The translations under genes and the position numbers were made by a program. From CAUZIZ01 sp965219005 (GTDB lineage Bacteria; Acidobacteriota; UBA6911; RPQK01; JAJDTT01), in NCBI GenBank assembly GCA_965219005.1, contig CBDCMS010000002.1:1240001-1304000 (forward strand): DNA of 64,000 bases. Direction: 5' to 3'. Numbering within the stretch: the stretch's first letter is position 1; every line of letters starts with the position of its first letter. The notes under the pieces are model-generated. The model searched no databases, had not been told where the DNA came from, and saw only the letters and a program-made list of their open reading frames with translations. Below are positions 51,840-60,311 of the stretch, one piece after another.

Positions 51840-53219
51840 GTGGACGACTGGCTGATCGATTCCATGAACGATCTGGAGTTGAAACTCCACTCGCCTCGTC
51901 CGGCAGGTAAGGTCCTCATCCTGGATAGGCCCTGGGAAGGAGTGACCTCCGCCTACATCTCGGTTTTCAAGGACGGCGATCTTTACCGCATGTACTACCG
52001 CGGGAGCAGCAGCAAGGGCTACACAGTACGCTCTTTGCTTGAGCCGAGAGAGAGGGTGATCCCCGAGCACCCCGATGTGACCTGTTACGCAGAAAGCCGA
52101 GATGGTCGGCACTGGACGAAGCCGTCCCTGGGCCTTTTCGAGTTCCAGGGATCCCGGGAAAACAACATCGTCTGGGCCGCGGCTTCATCCCAGTGCTTTA
52201 TGGCCTTCAGGGACGCGAATCCCGCCGCTCCGAGAGAACAGCGGTACAAGGCGCTGGCCATCAGTACCGAGTCGAGCCCGAAGCGGGTCATCGGCCTTGC
52301 TTCTCCGGATGGCCTCCGCTGGCGGCCAGTCCGCAAGGAAGCCATCATTATCCAAGAGGAGACGGACTCGGGGGCCGATCACGCCTTCTGGGACACGGAG
52401 CAAGAACGGTACGTAGCCTACCTACGGGCCTTCCGGCCTCCTCCCCTGAAGACGATCCGGCTGGTGGCCCGCTCCACCTCCTCCGACTTTCTCAATTGGA
52501 GTGAGCTGGAGTTCCTCAACACCAGGGATGCCCCGGTCGAGCACTTCTACACCAGTGGAGCAATTCCCTACTTTCTGGCACCTCACCTGTACCTGGCCTT
52601 TCCCCGACGCTTTTTGCCCTGGCGTACCCTAGAACTGTACAAGGACAACCGGGGCTCGGGCGTCTCGGATGTGGTGTTCCTGAGCAGCCGTGATGGCCTT
52701 CACTGGAAGCGGACTTTCATGGAAGCGTTCATTCGGCCTGGAAGGAACATCCGAAGTTGGATCCACCGGGCCAACACGCCGGCCTCGGGAGTGGTGCCCA
52801 CCGGTGAGGACGAGATCTCGCTCTACCTGCAGCGTCACTATACGTTCCCCAGTATCCACGTCGAGCGGATGGCCCTCCGTACCGACGGGTTCGTCTCAGT
52901 CCACGCCGGTTACTTCGGAGGCGAGATGGTCACCAAACCCCTCATCTTCAAGGGAGAGAACCTGGTTTTGAACTTCGCCAGCTCGGCTGCCGGAAGCATC
53001 CGCATCGAGATCCAGGATGCCAATCGCAATCCTCTTCCCGGTTTTGCCCTGGAGGAATCGCCCTTGATCTGGGGGGATGAGATCGAGCACACAGTGAGAT
53101 GGGAGCGGAGCCATGCCAAGGTGACTTCAGATAAGCCCCTGGCCAGGATTGCAGGCAAGCCTGTCCGGCTGCGCTTCGTGATGAAAGACGCGGATCTGTA
53201 CTCCCTGAGGTTCAGGTAG
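51840..53219 (+). CDS. secreted glycosidase-like beta-propeller protein, 5' end displaced by IS110
   Basis: 459 residues from GTG 51840; the homologous frame extends back to 51813 at the IS border. Its own signal peptide is now at 50519-50608 on the other side of the IS. Blades are the same as in the paralog at 29354: FKDGDLYRMYYRGSSSKGY, CYAESRDGRHWTKPSLGLFE, LSSRDGLHWKRTFMEAFIRP, LRTDGFVSVHAGYFGGEM. The C-terminal ~53 residues are nearly identical to the paralog. If translated from the GTG it would stay in the cytoplasm, so it is probably inactive in its natural role. Confidence 0.8.
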   Translation: MDDWLIDSMNDLELKLHSPRPAGKVLILDRPWEGVTSAYISVFKDGDLYRMYYRGSSSKGYTVRSLLEPRERVIPEHPDVTCYAESRDGRHWTKPSLGLFEFQGSRENNIVWAAASSQCFMAFRDANPAAPREQRYKALAISTESSPKRVIGLASPDGLRWRPVRKEAIIIQEETDSGADHAFWDTEQERYVAYLRAFRPPPLKTIRLVARSTSSDFLNWSELEFLNTRDAPVEHFYTSGAIPYFLAPHLYLAFPRRFLPWRTLELYKDNRGSGVSDVVFLSSRDGLHWKRTFMEAFIRPGRNIRSWIHRANTPASGVVPTGEDEISLYLQRHYTFPSIHVERMALRTDGFVSVHAGYFGGEMVTKPLIFKGENLVLNFASSAAGSIRIEIQDANRNPLPGFALEESPLIWGDEIEHTVRWERSHAKVTSDKPLARIAGKPVRLRFVMKDADLYSLRFR

Positions 53220-53610
53220 GATCAGAGTAAGGTCTCAACCTCAGTCACGCGGAGGGGATAGGAGGTTGTTTTCTTGCGCTGGATTAGCTGACGACTAGTT
53301 CGTCCTACGTCGGCAGGCCGTCCTGGTTGCGATCTCCTGGTCTGGAGATCTCCGCAGGTACTTCCACTTTACCTCTCGACTGGCTGACGGGGCGATCCAC
53401 CTCCAGTAGAGCGTCGAATGCGGTGCAAGCAGGGGACGAGACTTACGCCATCGGGCTGCGGTGTGTCCGATAGTCCGGCCAGCGCTCATGCCGTTTGCGG
53501 CTACGTCCGGCGACGTGACCGGATCTTCGTAGAACCACAAAACGCAGAACACCGAACAGGCGGAGGCCAAAGTGTTATGCCGGCTCCAGAACTGACACCT
53601 GATCCCGGTC
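53220..53610. other. 391-bp gap between convergent genes, no gene recognised
   Basis: No ORF with family resemblance, no repeat shared with the rest of the window, and no clear terminator. It lies where atpH and the F1 genes would be expected in many operons; none is present. Confidence 0.5.
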
Positions 53611-54114
53611 TCACACTCGATAAGACCCGATCTGTTTCAGCGATTCCTCGATCAGGGCCTCGTCATCTTCCCTCGATAGGTTCTTCCCGATCAGTTTGGA
53701 CGCGACCAGGTGGGAGAGGTCGGCTACGTCGCTGCGAATCTGCGAGATCGCCTTCTCCGTTTCCAGCTGGATCTGCTTCTCAGCATTGCTCAGGATTGAA
53801 GCAGCGTCGGATTTCGCCTTCTCTCTTATCTCTGCCTTGAGCCTTTCCGCCTCCGCTCTACTCTTGGCAACGATGGATTGGGCTTCCGCCCGAGCTTCAG
53901 AAAGAATGTCCTTCGATTTCTGCTGGAGTTGCTCTAATTCCTGCTTCGCCTTCTCGGCGTCGTCCAGGGATTGCCTTATCATCTCCTGGCGCTTGTCGAG
54001 CACGTCCAGGAGAGGTTTCCAGGCAAATTTCGCCAACAACCCCAGAAGGACCAGGAAGGTCAGAATGGTCCAGAGAAACAATCCCGGATCCGGCTGGACC
54101 AGAGGGTTATCCAT
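53611..54114 (-). CDS. atpF: ATP synthase F0 subunit b
   Basis: 167 residues. N-terminal membrane helix (GLFLWTILTFLVLLGLLAKF), the FAWKPLLDVLDKRQEMIRQS turn, then a long charged coiled coil to residue ~135 and the C-terminal delta-contact region. It is the last gene of the nuo/atp run. No atpH/A/G/D/C follows, so the F1 part must be encoded elsewhere. Confidence 0.93.
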   Translation of the reverse strand: MDNPLVQPDPGLFLWTILTFLVLLGLLAKFAWKPLLDVLDKRQEMIRQSLDDAEKAKQELEQLQQKSKDILSEARAEAQSIVAKSRAEAERLKAEIREKAKSDAASILSNAEKQIQLETEKAISQIRSDVADLSHLVASKLIGKNLSREDDEALIEESLKQIGSYRV

Positions 54115-54171
54115 AACGCACTCCGCTCAAAGTCTTCACGAGTGAATGAAGTTGAGGTCCGACTCCAGTCC

Positions 54172-54396
54172 TCATTTCATCAGTACCACGAGAAGCACGA
54201 AGACCTCTGCCAGAATAGCCACGCCTTCCAGGAGGAAGAGAGGCAGGTTCACGGCAGCGGTGATCTTGTCGGCGGCTGCAGGTTGGCGAGCGATGCTTTC
54301 GGCCGCGGCTGCGGTGAATCGCCCGATTCCCAATCCTGCGCCAATAACAATCAATCCGAGACCTATAGCAGCTCCAAAATAATGCAAGTTTTCCAT
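54172..54396 (-). CDS. atpE: ATP synthase F0 subunit c
   Basis: 74 residues, two helices. The Gly-rich first helix (GLGLIVIGAGLGIGRFTAAA) and the loop ESIARQPAA are typical. In helix 2 the ion-binding carboxylate is most likely the Glu of PLFLLEGVAILAEVF; a second Glu four turns of sequence later is unusual. No Na+-type ES/T pair follows the Glu, favouring proton coupling (inference). GGAGG precedes the ATG. Confidence 0.93.
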   Translation of the reverse strand: MENLHYFGAAIGLGLIVIGAGLGIGRFTAAAAESIARQPAAADKITAAVNLPLFLLEGVAILAEVFVLLVVLMK

Positions 54397-54418
54397 TTCG
54401 GGTAACCTCCGTTTTCGG

Positions 54419-55339
54419 TCAGTGATGAACGTTCACCGCCATTCCAATAAACACTGCTGTCAGCAAGGTAAATACATACGCTTGAACCAACACAACGATG
54501 ATCTCCAGAGCGGAGATTCCTACAGCCAGGGGTACCGAAACCGCGAGGCCGACACCCACGCCGGCAGCCGCGCTTTCGAACAGGCCGCTGAAAATGAACA
54601 CGAAGGAGAGGATTGAGAGGATCGCGATGTGTCCCCCCGTCATGTTCGCCGCCAACCGCATGGTCAGGGCAAAAGGCTTTACCAACATTCCCATGATTTC
54701 GATGGGAATCAAAAGAATATAGACCGGCCAGGCCAATCCCGAAGGCACCAGATTTTTCCAGTGTTGGATGAACCCATGAGCCTTCGTCCCGGCGGCAATG
54801 ATCGACAAGAAGGTGATTGACGCCAAAGCCGCGGTCACGTTGAAGTTCGCAGTAGCGGTCGTTCCCCCGTGAAGCATGTGGTTGAGGAAGGAGTCATGAT
54901 CCGTGTGCAAGACGAAACGGTCCAGAGCGCCGATCAGGTCGAATATCGGGATCAACCCCATTGCATTCGCCGTAAGAATGAAAAAGAAGAGCGTCAGAAT
55001 CAAAGGAGTCCAGGTGTTTACGAACTTTTTGCCTACATTGGGTAGGACGATCGAATCACGTATGAACTGAACTATCGCCTCCAGTGCGTTCATGAATCCA
55101 GTGGGTATCGGCCGCTCCTGCTTCAGGTATTTGCGGGTGGTCCAGGTGATGAGCACAAACAGGAGGGTTGCAACAATCCAGAGCATCAAGACATGCTTGG
55201 TGACGGAAAAGTTGATTCCGAAAAGAGTGGGAAGTTCGATGATGGGATGGTGCACCGAGGTATTGGACACGTGGCCAATGATGACCTCTCCGGCATCGAA
55301 TTCCCCGGATTGTTTGGCTGTCTCAGCTATCATTCCCAT
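54419..55339 (-). CDS. atpB: ATP synthase F0 subunit a
   Basis: 306 residues. Membrane helices with the essential Arg in FALTMRLAANMTGGHIAILS, followed by ALEIIVVLVQAYVFTLLTAV, the last-helix signature. A longer than usual extracytoplasmic N-terminus (residues 1-45) and an insert near DRFVLHTDHDSFLNHMLHGG are seen. An IS1595 element and repeats separate it from the upstream atpI-like gene. Confidence 0.94.
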   Translation of the reverse strand: MGMIAETAKQSGEFDAGEVIIGHVSNTSVHHPIIELPTLFGINFSVTKHVLMLWIVATLLFVLITWTTRKYLKQERPIPTGFMNALEAIVQFIRDSIVLPNVGKKFVNTWTPLILTLFFFILTANAMGLIPIFDLIGALDRFVLHTDHDSFLNHMLHGGTTATANFNVTAALASITFLSIIAAGTKAHGFIQHWKNLVPSGLAWPVYILLIPIEIMGMLVKPFALTMRLAANMTGGHIAILSILSFVFIFSGLFESAAAGVGVGLAVSVPLAVGISALEIIVVLVQAYVFTLLTAVFIGMAVNVHH

Positions 55340-55404
55340 TCTCTCTTACTCGCCCCTTAGTACACTTTAGTGCCGCCCCCAGCTGTCCTGGCCCCTTTCG
55401 AGAA

Positions 55405-56406
55405 TCTGGTTATGCACTTAACTCCGGAAAAAGTCACCACCACCTAGTAAAAAAGGTGAGAGACAGGAGGTGAGTGGATGTACGAAAAGATGAATTTGTT
55501 GGAGTTTCAAGAGCGTTTTGCCACAGAAGAAGCTTGTCTGAGTTACCTGATGCAGAAACGCTGGCCGGAAGGATTTGTCTGTCCCCGTTGTGGGGGTCAA
55601 GGAGGCTACTGGTTGCAGCACCGGCGATTGATGGAGTGTCGCCAATGCCGGTATCAGGCTTCTTCCACCGCCGGGACGATTTTCCACAAGACGCGGGTGC
55701 CCCTGAGATATTGGTTTTGGACCATCTTCTTGATGAGCCGTTGCAAAGCGGGCTACTCGATGAAGGGACTGCAGAAGCTGCTGGGAATCGGAAGCTATCG
55801 GACGGTCTGGATGATGGGACATAAGATCCGACAAGCCATGGCCAAACGTAATGACTGCTACCAGTTAAGTCACCTGGTGGAGCTGGATGACTCTTTCTTT
55901 GGAGGCCGACGACGAGGGAGAAATCGTCGGGGTCGCAAGCGAGGACGAGGGACCGAAGGCAAGGCCAAAGTTCTGGCCGCGGTGGAGATAACGAAAGCCG
56001 GGGGGCCGAGGTTTCTAAGTCTGGATGTGGTCGATGACATAACCAGCGACAATGTGAAGCGGGTCGCCTGGGCGAGGATCGACCCCGGAGCTCAGATCCG
56101 AAGCGACGCCTATCACGCGTTTGTCGGTTTAGCTCAAGCCGGCTACCAGCATGAACGCGTCCGGCTCGAGTGGGTGGGGATGGGTTTTGAACAGTTCCCA
56201 TGGGTTCACACCCTCATTTCCAACTGCAAGACTCAGCTCCAAGGGACTCAGAAAGCGGTCAGCCTCAAGCACCTTCAACGTTACCTGGCTGAGTTTTCTT
56301 ACCGTTTCAATCGTCGTTTCTGGGAATCCGAGCTCTTCGACCGTCTCCTGACAGCCTGTTCGCTCTATCCCACCGTCACCTATCCGGAGTTAAGTGCATA
56401 ACCAGA
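55405..56406 (+). mobile_element. IS1595-family insertion sequence (1002 bp)
   Basis: Perfect 24-bp terminal inverted repeats beginning TCTGGTTATGCACTTAACTC, with an 8-bp target duplication TTCGAGAA at 55397-55404 and 56407-56414, as expected for IS1595. It is inserted in the opposite orientation within the nuo/atp operon, inside a dispersed palindromic repeat, between the atpI-like gene and atpB. Confidence 0.95.
55478..56401 (+). CDS. IS1595-family transposase
   Basis: 307 residues. An N-terminal zinc ribbon (CPRCGGQGG and CRQCRYQASSTAGTIFHKT) is followed by an ISXO2-like DDE domain: LVELDDSFFGGRRRGRNRRG, LSLDVVDDITSDNV and IRSDAYHAFVGLAQAG, ending with FSYRFNRRFWESELFDRLLT. GGAGG eight bases before the ATG. 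It is full length and apparently intact. Confidence 0.95.
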   Translation: MYEKMNLLEFQERFATEEACLSYLMQKRWPEGFVCPRCGGQGGYWLQHRRLMECRQCRYQASSTAGTIFHKTRVPLRYWFWTIFLMSRCKAGYSMKGLQKLLGIGSYRTVWMMGHKIRQAMAKRNDCYQLSHLVELDDSFFGGRRRGRNRRGRKRGRGTEGKAKVLAAVEITKAGGPRFLSLDVVDDITSDNVKRVAWARIDPGAQIRSDAYHAFVGLAQAGYQHERVRLEWVGMGFEQFPWVHTLISNCKTQLQGTQKAVSLKHLQRYLAEFSYRFNRRFWESELFDRLLTACSLYPTVTYPELSA

Positions 56407-56555
56407 TTCGAGAAAGAAACTTCCCGATCCCCAACCCCTCGCTCGCGCTTCAGGCTTCCATGGCTCGGGAAGTTTCTTTTTCGAGTCGCAGTCGACGCCC
56501 CCTATGAATGCGAGAATCATGGAAGCCTGAAGCGCGAGCGAGGGGTTGGGGACCT
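56407..56555. repeat. palindromic dispersed repeat, copies 2 and 3 of the 34-nt core
   Basis: The 34-nt core occurs inverted at 56428-56461 and direct at 56519-56552, so the two face each other. Around the first copy, GAAAGAAACTTCCCGA and TCGGGAAGTTTCTTTTTCGA also form an inverted pair. The TTCGAGAA start of this repeat served as target site for the IS1595 element. The whole unit can form long hairpins in the operon mRNA. Confidence 0.88.
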
Positions 56556-56607
56556 GGTTCGCATTCATCGGGAACCTCGACCTGCGATCTGTGGTTAAAG
56601 TTTCAGC

Positions 56608-56964
56608 TCAGGCCCCCCTGAAAAGAGCGCGCAAATGCATGGCTTCGGCTAAATGAAGCCCAATAAAATAGGCGGTGAAACTGATCGCAAACGGGATCGC
56701 TTCGAACGAAAACCATCCTACGACCAGAGCAACGTAGACGCCGTAAATCAGCATTTTTCCCAAAAGCGCCTTGGTCATGAACGCGGTCAACTGAGTCGGC
56801 TCTTTCTGATGGATCCTTCTCACCATCAGGGTCGTCCCAATTGCCAGTAGCAAAGGCGCGATCATTCCCAGGAAGATTTCTGCTCCCAACCGGGGGACAA
56901 AGACCCATGAGGCCAGAGCCCAAGTAGCCACGCAAAGCACGATAATATACCAGAAGAAATTCAT
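56608..56964 (-). CDS. atpI: ATP synthase subunit I-like membrane protein
   Basis: 118 residues with four hydrophobic helices (WYIIVLCVATWALASWVFVP; FLGMIAPLLLAIGTTLMV; ALLGKMLIYGVYVALVVGWF; FAISFTAYFIGLHLAEAMHL). Length, topology and location, directly before the F0 genes, fit the poorly conserved AtpI/UncI assembly factors. It overlaps the AtpZ-like gene by 4 bases. Confidence 0.72.
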   Translation of the reverse strand: MNFFWYIIVLCVATWALASWVFVPRLGAEIFLGMIAPLLLAIGTTLMVRRIHQKEPTQLTAFMTKALLGKMLIYGVYVALVVGWFSFEAIPFAISFTAYFIGLHLAEAMHLRALFRGA

Positions 56965-57215
56965 GGCTTAAAGACCGTCTTTGCCAATTCATAGAATCCA
57001 ACGATAAGGCCCAGGATCAAACCCCCCAATAAGAACCAGGGGGAGGTGTTTTGCCAATGATCGATCAGGTATCCGATCCCGCCCAGAAGGAGAATCGCGC
57101 CTATCAGGGTGTAACCTGCCATCATGGCCGGTCCCGATCGTCGAAGGTTGGCCTGGAGAAGCTGAAACGATCTTGCCAGGAAATGATCGTCCTGGTCGGT
57201 GTCACCTCGGGACAT
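56961..57215 (-). CDS. atpZ: AtpZ/AtpI-family small membrane protein
   Basis: 84 residues with two helices (MMAGYTLIGAILLLGGIGYL and PWFLLGGLILGLIVGFYELA), the two-helix AtpZ (F0F1-ATPase subunit, putative) pattern with GxGYLIDHW and LGLIVGFYE. Its ATG overlaps the nuoN stop as TGATG. A much longer open frame upstream (to 58007) is a shadow of nuoN. Confidence 0.82.
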   Translation of the reverse strand: MSRGDTDQDDHFLARSFQLLQANLRRSGPAMMAGYTLIGAILLLGGIGYLIDHWQNTSPWFLLGGLILGLIVGFYELAKTVFKP

Positions 57216-58747
57216 CAGATAAGCGGTAGGCTCGCGGCTCGCGCCAGATTGATGAAGGGCTCCGGGTAGATTCCAATCAGGACCGTGAACACTCCCGTGA
57301 CGACCAAAGTGACGATCACTCCGACTGAAAGACTCAGGGGGACGGGTAGGTAGTCCTCCTTGAAGAACATCGGGACGACGATTCTCAGGTAGTAGTAGAG
57401 CGAAACGACCGCGTTGGCCGCGCCGGCTATAGCCACCCAGATCAGCAGAGTTGCCTGGGCCTGCTGGGGCTGCATGGCCGCTTCGATTACGGCGGCGAAA
57501 ACCAGGTACTTGGCGACGAATCCTGCCAGCGGAGGGATGCCTGCCAGAGAAAGGAGAAAAATGAGTGTCAAGACGGCAAGTGAAGGATGTCGGGAAAAGA
57601 GACCGTTGAAGTCTTCGATCGACTCGCCCAGAATGTCTTGCCTTCGCAGCGAAATCAGCACCGCCCACAGCCCCAGATTGAAGAACGTATAGGCCAGGAG
57701 ATAGACCGCAGCTGCTGTGACTCCGCTCTCGGTACCCGCCACCAGACCCATGAGCACGAAGCCGGCATGCGAGATACTGGAATAGGCCAATAGCCTCTTC
57801 ACGTTCTTCTGGGTCATTGCCGCCACGTTTCCCCAGGTCATCGTGACGATCGAGATCAATGCCAGTGCCGGAAGGTAGAGGTGGTGAAAATCGCCGAAGC
57901 CCACCAGGAAGACCCTGAAAAAGACTGCGAAGGCGGCTGCCTTGACACCGACCGACATGAAAGCGGTGATGGCGGTGGGTGCCCCTTCGTAGGCATCGGG
58001 AGCCCACATGTGAAATGGCACGGCCGCAATCTTGAAGCAGAGTCCTGCCATGATCATGAACAAGGACAACGCCAGCAGAGTCTGATCTTCCAACCCTGAC
58101 ACCTGTTGGGCGATCTCAATGAGATTGGTGGTTCCGCTGATTCCATAGAGCAGAGACATTCCGTAGAGAATGATGGCGGTCGAGAATGCGCCCATCAGAA
58201 AGTACTTGATCGACGCCTCATTGGAGCGCCGCCGCTGTCTCAGGAACCCGACCAGGATGTAGGTGGAAATCGACATCAATTCCAGTCCCACGAAGATGGT
58301 CACCAGATCGATGGCGCCCGCCATGAACGTCATCCCCGCGGTGGCGAAGAGAATCAGGGCGTAGTATTCGGTGTGCTGCTCATTCTCCACGCTCAGATAC
58401 TGATAGGACAGGAGGACCGTAATGAAGGCGCTGATGAGGAAGAGGGCGCTGAAGAAGAGAGTAAACGAATCCTGTGTGACCATTCCGTAGAAAGCGGGTC
58501 CGCTGCTGGCTCCCCAGAGGCTCCAGAGATGGTAGGAGGCCATCGTCAAGCCTCCTAGTGCGAAGACCACACTCAAGGATTTTCCGTGCACACCAAAAGA
58601 ACGGAATCGGATCTTGCGTTTCGGGAGAAGGAAGTCCACGAACAACAAGCCTAGACCCCAGACCAGCAGGTGCAACTGGGGAGCGATTGCTGCCGAGTTG
58701 ATGCGGAAGAACTCGAACAGATTATCGGTTGGTGGCAGTTCGGCCAT
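57215..58747 (-). CDS. nuoN: NADH-quinone oxidoreductase subunit N
   Basis: 510 residues, about 14 membrane helices, antiporter-like fold. Key residues are in LTMASYH..., FVGLELMSISTYILVGFL (proton-path Glu), AAVPFHMWAPDAYEGAPT (Lys/His region) and KRLLAYSSISHAGFVLMGLV. It starts 26 bases inside nuoM and is followed by the ATP-synthase genes without a gap, a single nuo-atp transcription unit. Confidence 0.95.
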   Translation of the reverse strand: MAELPPTDNLFEFFRINSAAIAPQLHLLVWGLGLLFVDFLLPKRKIRFRSFGVHGKSLSVVFALGGLTMASYHLWSLWGASSGPAFYGMVTQDSFTLFFSALFLISAFITVLLSYQYLSVENEQHTEYYALILFATAGMTFMAGAIDLVTIFVGLELMSISTYILVGFLRQRRRSNEASIKYFLMGAFSTAIILYGMSLLYGISGTTNLIEIAQQVSGLEDQTLLALSLFMIMAGLCFKIAAVPFHMWAPDAYEGAPTAITAFMSVGVKAAAFAVFFRVFLVGFGDFHHLYLPALALISIVTMTWGNVAAMTQKNVKRLLAYSSISHAGFVLMGLVAGTESGVTAAAVYLLAYTFFNLGLWAVLISLRRQDILGESIEDFNGLFSRHPSLAVLTLIFLLSLAGIPPLAGFVAKYLVFAAVIEAAMQPQQAQATLLIWVAIAGAANAVVSLYYYLRIVVPMFFKEDYLPVPLSLSVGVIVTLVVTGVFTVLIGIYPEPFINLARAASLPLI

Positions 58748-60308
58748 CGACTACTCCCCTGGTTTCGGCATTGGCTGGTAGGGCTTCAAACTCGCCTGGT
58801 CTTACCCTTTCGACCACCCGGTTCACCGGTTCGTGAAGGTAGTCAAGGAAGGTCTTCGGATAGAGGCCAATCCAGAAAGCAAGAATGATCAGCGGCGCGA
58901 AGCTGGCCAGTTCGCGCAGGTTCAGATCCGGCATGAGCTTGTTTTCTTCCTGTTCTATCTCGCCGAACATGACCCGTTGGTAGAGCCACAACATATAAGC
59001 CGCGCCCAGGACAATCCCGGTGGCTCCAAGAATCGCCCAGAGCCTGTATTCAGAGTCGGCAAAGACGCCCTGAAGGATCATGAACTCTCCAATGAAACCG
59101 TTGAGTGTGGGCATTCCGATCGACGACAGCGTCATTATCAGAAAGACGATGGCGTAAACCGGCATGATGTGCGAGAGGCCGCTGTAGTCAGCAATCAGGC
59201 GCGTGTGTCGCCGCTCATAGATGATACCGACGATCATGAAGAGAGCCCCGGTTGAGATCCCGTGATTGATCATCTGTAGGATCCCGCCCTCGAGGGCCAC
59301 CGGAGTGGCAATGAACACTCCCAACATGCAAAAGCCCAGATGGCTTACCGAAGAGTAGGCCACCAGCTTCTTCATATCCTTCTGCATCATGGCCACCAGG
59401 GCGCCGTAGATGATCCCGATCACCGAGATGAGCATGAGCCAGGGCAGAAAGTCTTTGCTGGCTTCGGGCAGAATGGGGAGGCTGAGCCGGACGAAACCAT
59501 AGGTTCCCATCTTCAGCAACACCCCTGCCAGGATCACCGATCCCGCTGTGGGTGCCTCGACGTGAGCGTCTGGAAGCCAGGTATGAAAGGGAAAGAGCGG
59601 GACCTTGATGGCGAATCCCACGAAAAATGCCAGGAAGATCCAATACTGGAGATCACCCGGAATTCCCAGTTCCTGGAACCCGAGAATGTCGAATGACCAG
59701 ATACCCTTCACGTTGTACTGATGGAAATAGAGAGCCAGGATGCCAAGCAGGAGCAGTACCGAGCCGGCCAGGGTGTAGAGGAAAAACTTGATGGCCGCGT
59801 AGAGTTTTCTGGGGCCACCCCAGACTCCAATAATGAAGTACATGGGGACCAGCATCACTTCCCAGAAGACGTAGAAGAGGAAGAAGTCGAGGGCCATGAA
59901 AACCCCCAGCATTCCCACCTGAAGGAGCAGGAGATAGCAGTAATACTCTCGCACGCGATCGCTAATCGCTGTCCAGGAAGAGAGGACGGCGATAAAGCCG
60001 AGAAGCGTCGTGAGGAGGATCAACAGCAGACTGATACCATCGATGCCGAAGTAGAACTGAACCCCCAGGGCTTCGATCCAACTTGCCTTCATCACGAAGC
60101 GCATTCCGGTCCCATCTATGTATTCGGGACGGTTGAACTCGGTGATGAGCGGTATTGAGATCAGGAAGCCCAACAGCGTGACGATGTTGGCAATCCATTT
60201 GATCGCTGTGTCGTTTTCTTTCCCTTTGGGCCAGAGAATGATCAAGACGACGCCCAGCAGCGGGAAAAAACAGACCAAGGTCAAAATGTTCTTCATGAAG
60301 AAGTCCAT
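58722..60308 (-). CDS. nuoM: NADH-quinone oxidoreductase subunit M
   Basis: 528 residues. Typical blocks: FYFGIDGISLLLILLTTLLG, FYVFWEVMLVPMYFIIGVWG (Glu of the channel), KVPLFPFHTWLPDAHVEAPT, KKLVAYSSVSHLGFCMLGVF, and INHGISTGALFMIVGIIYER. It lies three bases after nuoL. The C-terminus has a longer charged tail than usual (EFEALPANAETRGVVDGRTA). Confidence 0.95.
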   Translation of the reverse strand: MDFFMKNILTLVCFFPLLGVVLIILWPKGKENDTAIKWIANIVTLLGFLISIPLITEFNRPEYIDGTGMRFVMKASWIEALGVQFYFGIDGISLLLILLTTLLGFIAVLSSWTAISDRVREYYCYLLLLQVGMLGVFMALDFFLFYVFWEVMLVPMYFIIGVWGGPRKLYAAIKFFLYTLAGSVLLLLGILALYFHQYNVKGIWSFDILGFQELGIPGDLQYWIFLAFFVGFAIKVPLFPFHTWLPDAHVEAPTAGSVILAGVLLKMGTYGFVRLSLPILPEASKDFLPWLMLISVIGIIYGALVAMMQKDMKKLVAYSSVSHLGFCMLGVFIATPVALEGGILQMINHGISTGALFMIVGIIYERRHTRLIADYSGLSHIMPVYAIVFLIMTLSSIGMPTLNGFIGEFMILQGVFADSEYRLWAILGATGIVLGAAYMLWLYQRVMFGEIEQEENKLMPDLNLRELASFAPLIILAFWIGLYPKTFLDYLHEPVNRVVERVRPGEFEALPANAETRGVVDGRTATNR

Positions 60309-60311
60309 GAA

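Noticed and set aside
53295..53570. 91-residue minus-strand gene behind atpF
   Set aside because: Composition is Arg/Ser-rich without motifs, and there is no ribosome-binding site or recognisable family.
57216..58007. Long N-terminal extension of the AtpZ-like gene
   Set aside because: The extension is out of frame within nuoN and has a shadow-type composition. The real start is the ATG overlapping the nuoN stop.
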